Positions 63,207 to 64,000 of a stretch of 64,000 nt of DNA are shown here, one piece after another (position 1 is the stretch's first letter; every line of letters begins with the position of its first letter). The stretch covers positions 1 through 64,000 of the forward strand of contig CANRAR010000005.1 in assembly GCA_947628675.1 (NCBI GenBank), read 5' to 3'. The notes under the pieces are model-generated. The model saw only the letters and a program-made list of their open reading frames with translations. It ran no database searches and was not told the origin of the DNA. This DNA comes from an uncultured Clostridia bacterium. GTDB lineage: Bacteria; Bacillota; Clostridia; Christensenellales; Borkfalkiaceae. A program made the position numbers and the translations under genes.

Positions 63207-63788
63207 TTCCTCTCTCCTATTTTTTCACCGTCCCGTTTTTCTTATATCCTACCGACGGCAAAATTCTATCATCATCGCCCATTTTGCCGCTACCCATTTG
63301 CGTCGGCAGGAACCGCCGCAAACCCCGTACTTCGCCTGCGGCTCGTGCCGCTCTTGGTTGAAAATAGTGCGGGCGGGACGCGCCCTCCAGCGCTCCTGTC
63401 GCGGTGCGCTACTACGTGCCGCGCTTAGTAGACAATGGTGCGCGCGGGGCACAGCCCACTGGGCTGTTGAGCATGGTGCACCGCTCCACCCGCGGAGCGG
63501 CTGAGCCTCCTCATTCGTGTATGCGTTACGCCGCATACACGAATGAGGAGGAACTTAAAACAGGGCTCCCAAAAAAGATTTGCGTAGCAAAGATTTTTTG
63601 GGAAACGAGGGGAGGAGGCGCAACGGAGCGCATTTGCACTTTTTCGTAGAAAAAGCGCTCAAAGCGGAGTTTGCGCCGACGAGGGAGCGCGCACAGGAGC
63701 AAGCGACCCGTATAGCGTTGCACCTCGCCCGTCAACGATAAACCCAAAATCTCGGAACAATCGCCACGCCGAGCGTTGCACCCGCCAA
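63207..63788. repeat. Repeat-rich intergenic region
   Basis: Two copies of the GTGCCGC..CTTAGTAGAC..ATGGTGCGGGCGGGAC type repeat (63345-63379, 63416-63450), a perfect 20-bp-stem hairpin with 6-nt loop (63506-63551), and an A6/T6-flanked hairpin (63569-63605) related to the leader of tRNA-Pro(AGG). No gene is supported; frames here are short and have no ribosome site. Confidence 0.75.
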
Positions 63789-64000
63789 TTATTTTTCTCT
63801 TCCGAGCACGAAGTCCACACTGCACCCGAAGTAATCGGCGAGCCGCAAAACATAATCGAGGTTGGGAATGGAGCCACGTTGCCACGCAAAGATAATGGAG
63901 TGCGTAATGGGAACGTCTTTGCAGAGGCGGTACTTTGTCACGCCGTAATGTTTGAGAAGAAAAGCGATTTGTTCTTTCCACGGCGGACGCTTTTTGAACG
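63789..64000 (-). CDS. HTH (XRE-like) protein, C-terminal part; 5' end outside window
   Basis: An open frame enters from the right edge and stops at 63789-63791, giving 69 residues: WKEQIAFLLKHYGVTKYRL then CKDVPITHSIIFAWQRGSIP, NLDYVLRLADYFGCSVDFVL, GREK. This matches the HTH domain and end of small Cro/CI-type regulators (compare LADCLNVSTDYLLGR in the gene at 36769). Confidence 0.8.
   Translation of the reverse strand, partial: FKKRPPWKEQIAFLLKHYGVTKYRLCKDVPITHSIIFAWQRGSIPNLDYVLRLADYFGCSVDFVLGREK

Noticed and set aside
63526-63981. 151-codon minus-strand frame near the right edge
   Set aside because: It overlaps a better candidate in another frame (HTH protein ending at 63789) and covers dispersed repeats.

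Overview
The window reads as a chromosomal segment of a strictly anaerobic, fairly high-G+C member of the Clostridia (Bacillota). Evidence: an electron-bifurcating type [FeFe] hydrogenase at the left edge, AGGAGG-type ribosome sites, sigma-A promoters with nearly invariant 17-bp spacers, a T-box leader, FeoAB, LuxS/Pfs and a diiron ferritin-like protein. A gut-type order such as Christensenellales is a plausible guess from overall character only; no marker gene here fixes the taxonomy.

Layout. 1-2.1 kb: end of a hydrogenase operon (HydB C-terminus, HydA). 2.1-5 kb: a lipoprotein oligopeptide-type binding protein with a structured 5' leader. 5.3-9.7 kb: a TIGR04076-type small protein, an EamA transporter and two tandem flippase-like membrane proteins. 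9.7-16.4 kb: HxlR regulator, cupin, Sir2-like protein, then the leftward genes mgtE-rdgB-yfcE, adenine deaminase and an orphan Phd-type antitoxin. 16.4-22.4 kb: metal P-type ATPase with its ArsR-type repressor and operator, pseudouridine synthase, FeoB, FeoA, tandem repeats, a DUF378 protein. 22.9-27.2 kb: a large surface protein, a second pseudouridine synthase and an RNA methyltransferase-like protein. 27.5-30.1 kb: a type II restriction-modification island. 30.1-34.0 kb: GH51 arabinofuranosidase and a Na/phosphate symporter.

34.2-49.4 kb is an integrated element with exact ends: 48-bp direct repeats made of the 3' part of tRNA-Pro(CGG), a tyrosine integrase beside one end, a CI-type repressor facing a rightward promoter with three TTAGG-N7-CCTAA operators, and a long rightward operon of small proteins, membrane-anchored ectodomain proteins, a signal-peptide/C-terminal-anchor protein, and a Zot/pI-like P-loop ATPase. 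A hairpin-rich gap and a replication/DNA-methylation module follow. I interpret it as a filamentous-phage (inovirus-like) provirus of a Gram-positive host; most of its proteins are not recognisable to me.

49.4-64 kb: tRNA-Pro(CGG), CPA2 antiporter and MgtC protein, a TrpB2 under a probable Trp T-box, a second tRNA-Pro (anticodon AGG) with an att-like scar, a 5'-nucleotidase lipoprotein preceded by a deletion-fused ABC transporter remnant, a Cys-rich DUF6485-like protein, a membrane protein with a Lys-rich tail, a ferritin-like protein, the pfs-luxS operon, uracil-DNA glycosylase, a phosphoglycerate mutase and a truncated HTH gene.

Recurring themes: several genes whose -10 box lies only 6-9 nt before the start codon (candidate leaderless mRNAs), very strong GC-rich intergenic hairpins, and at least two families of dispersed intergenic repeats.
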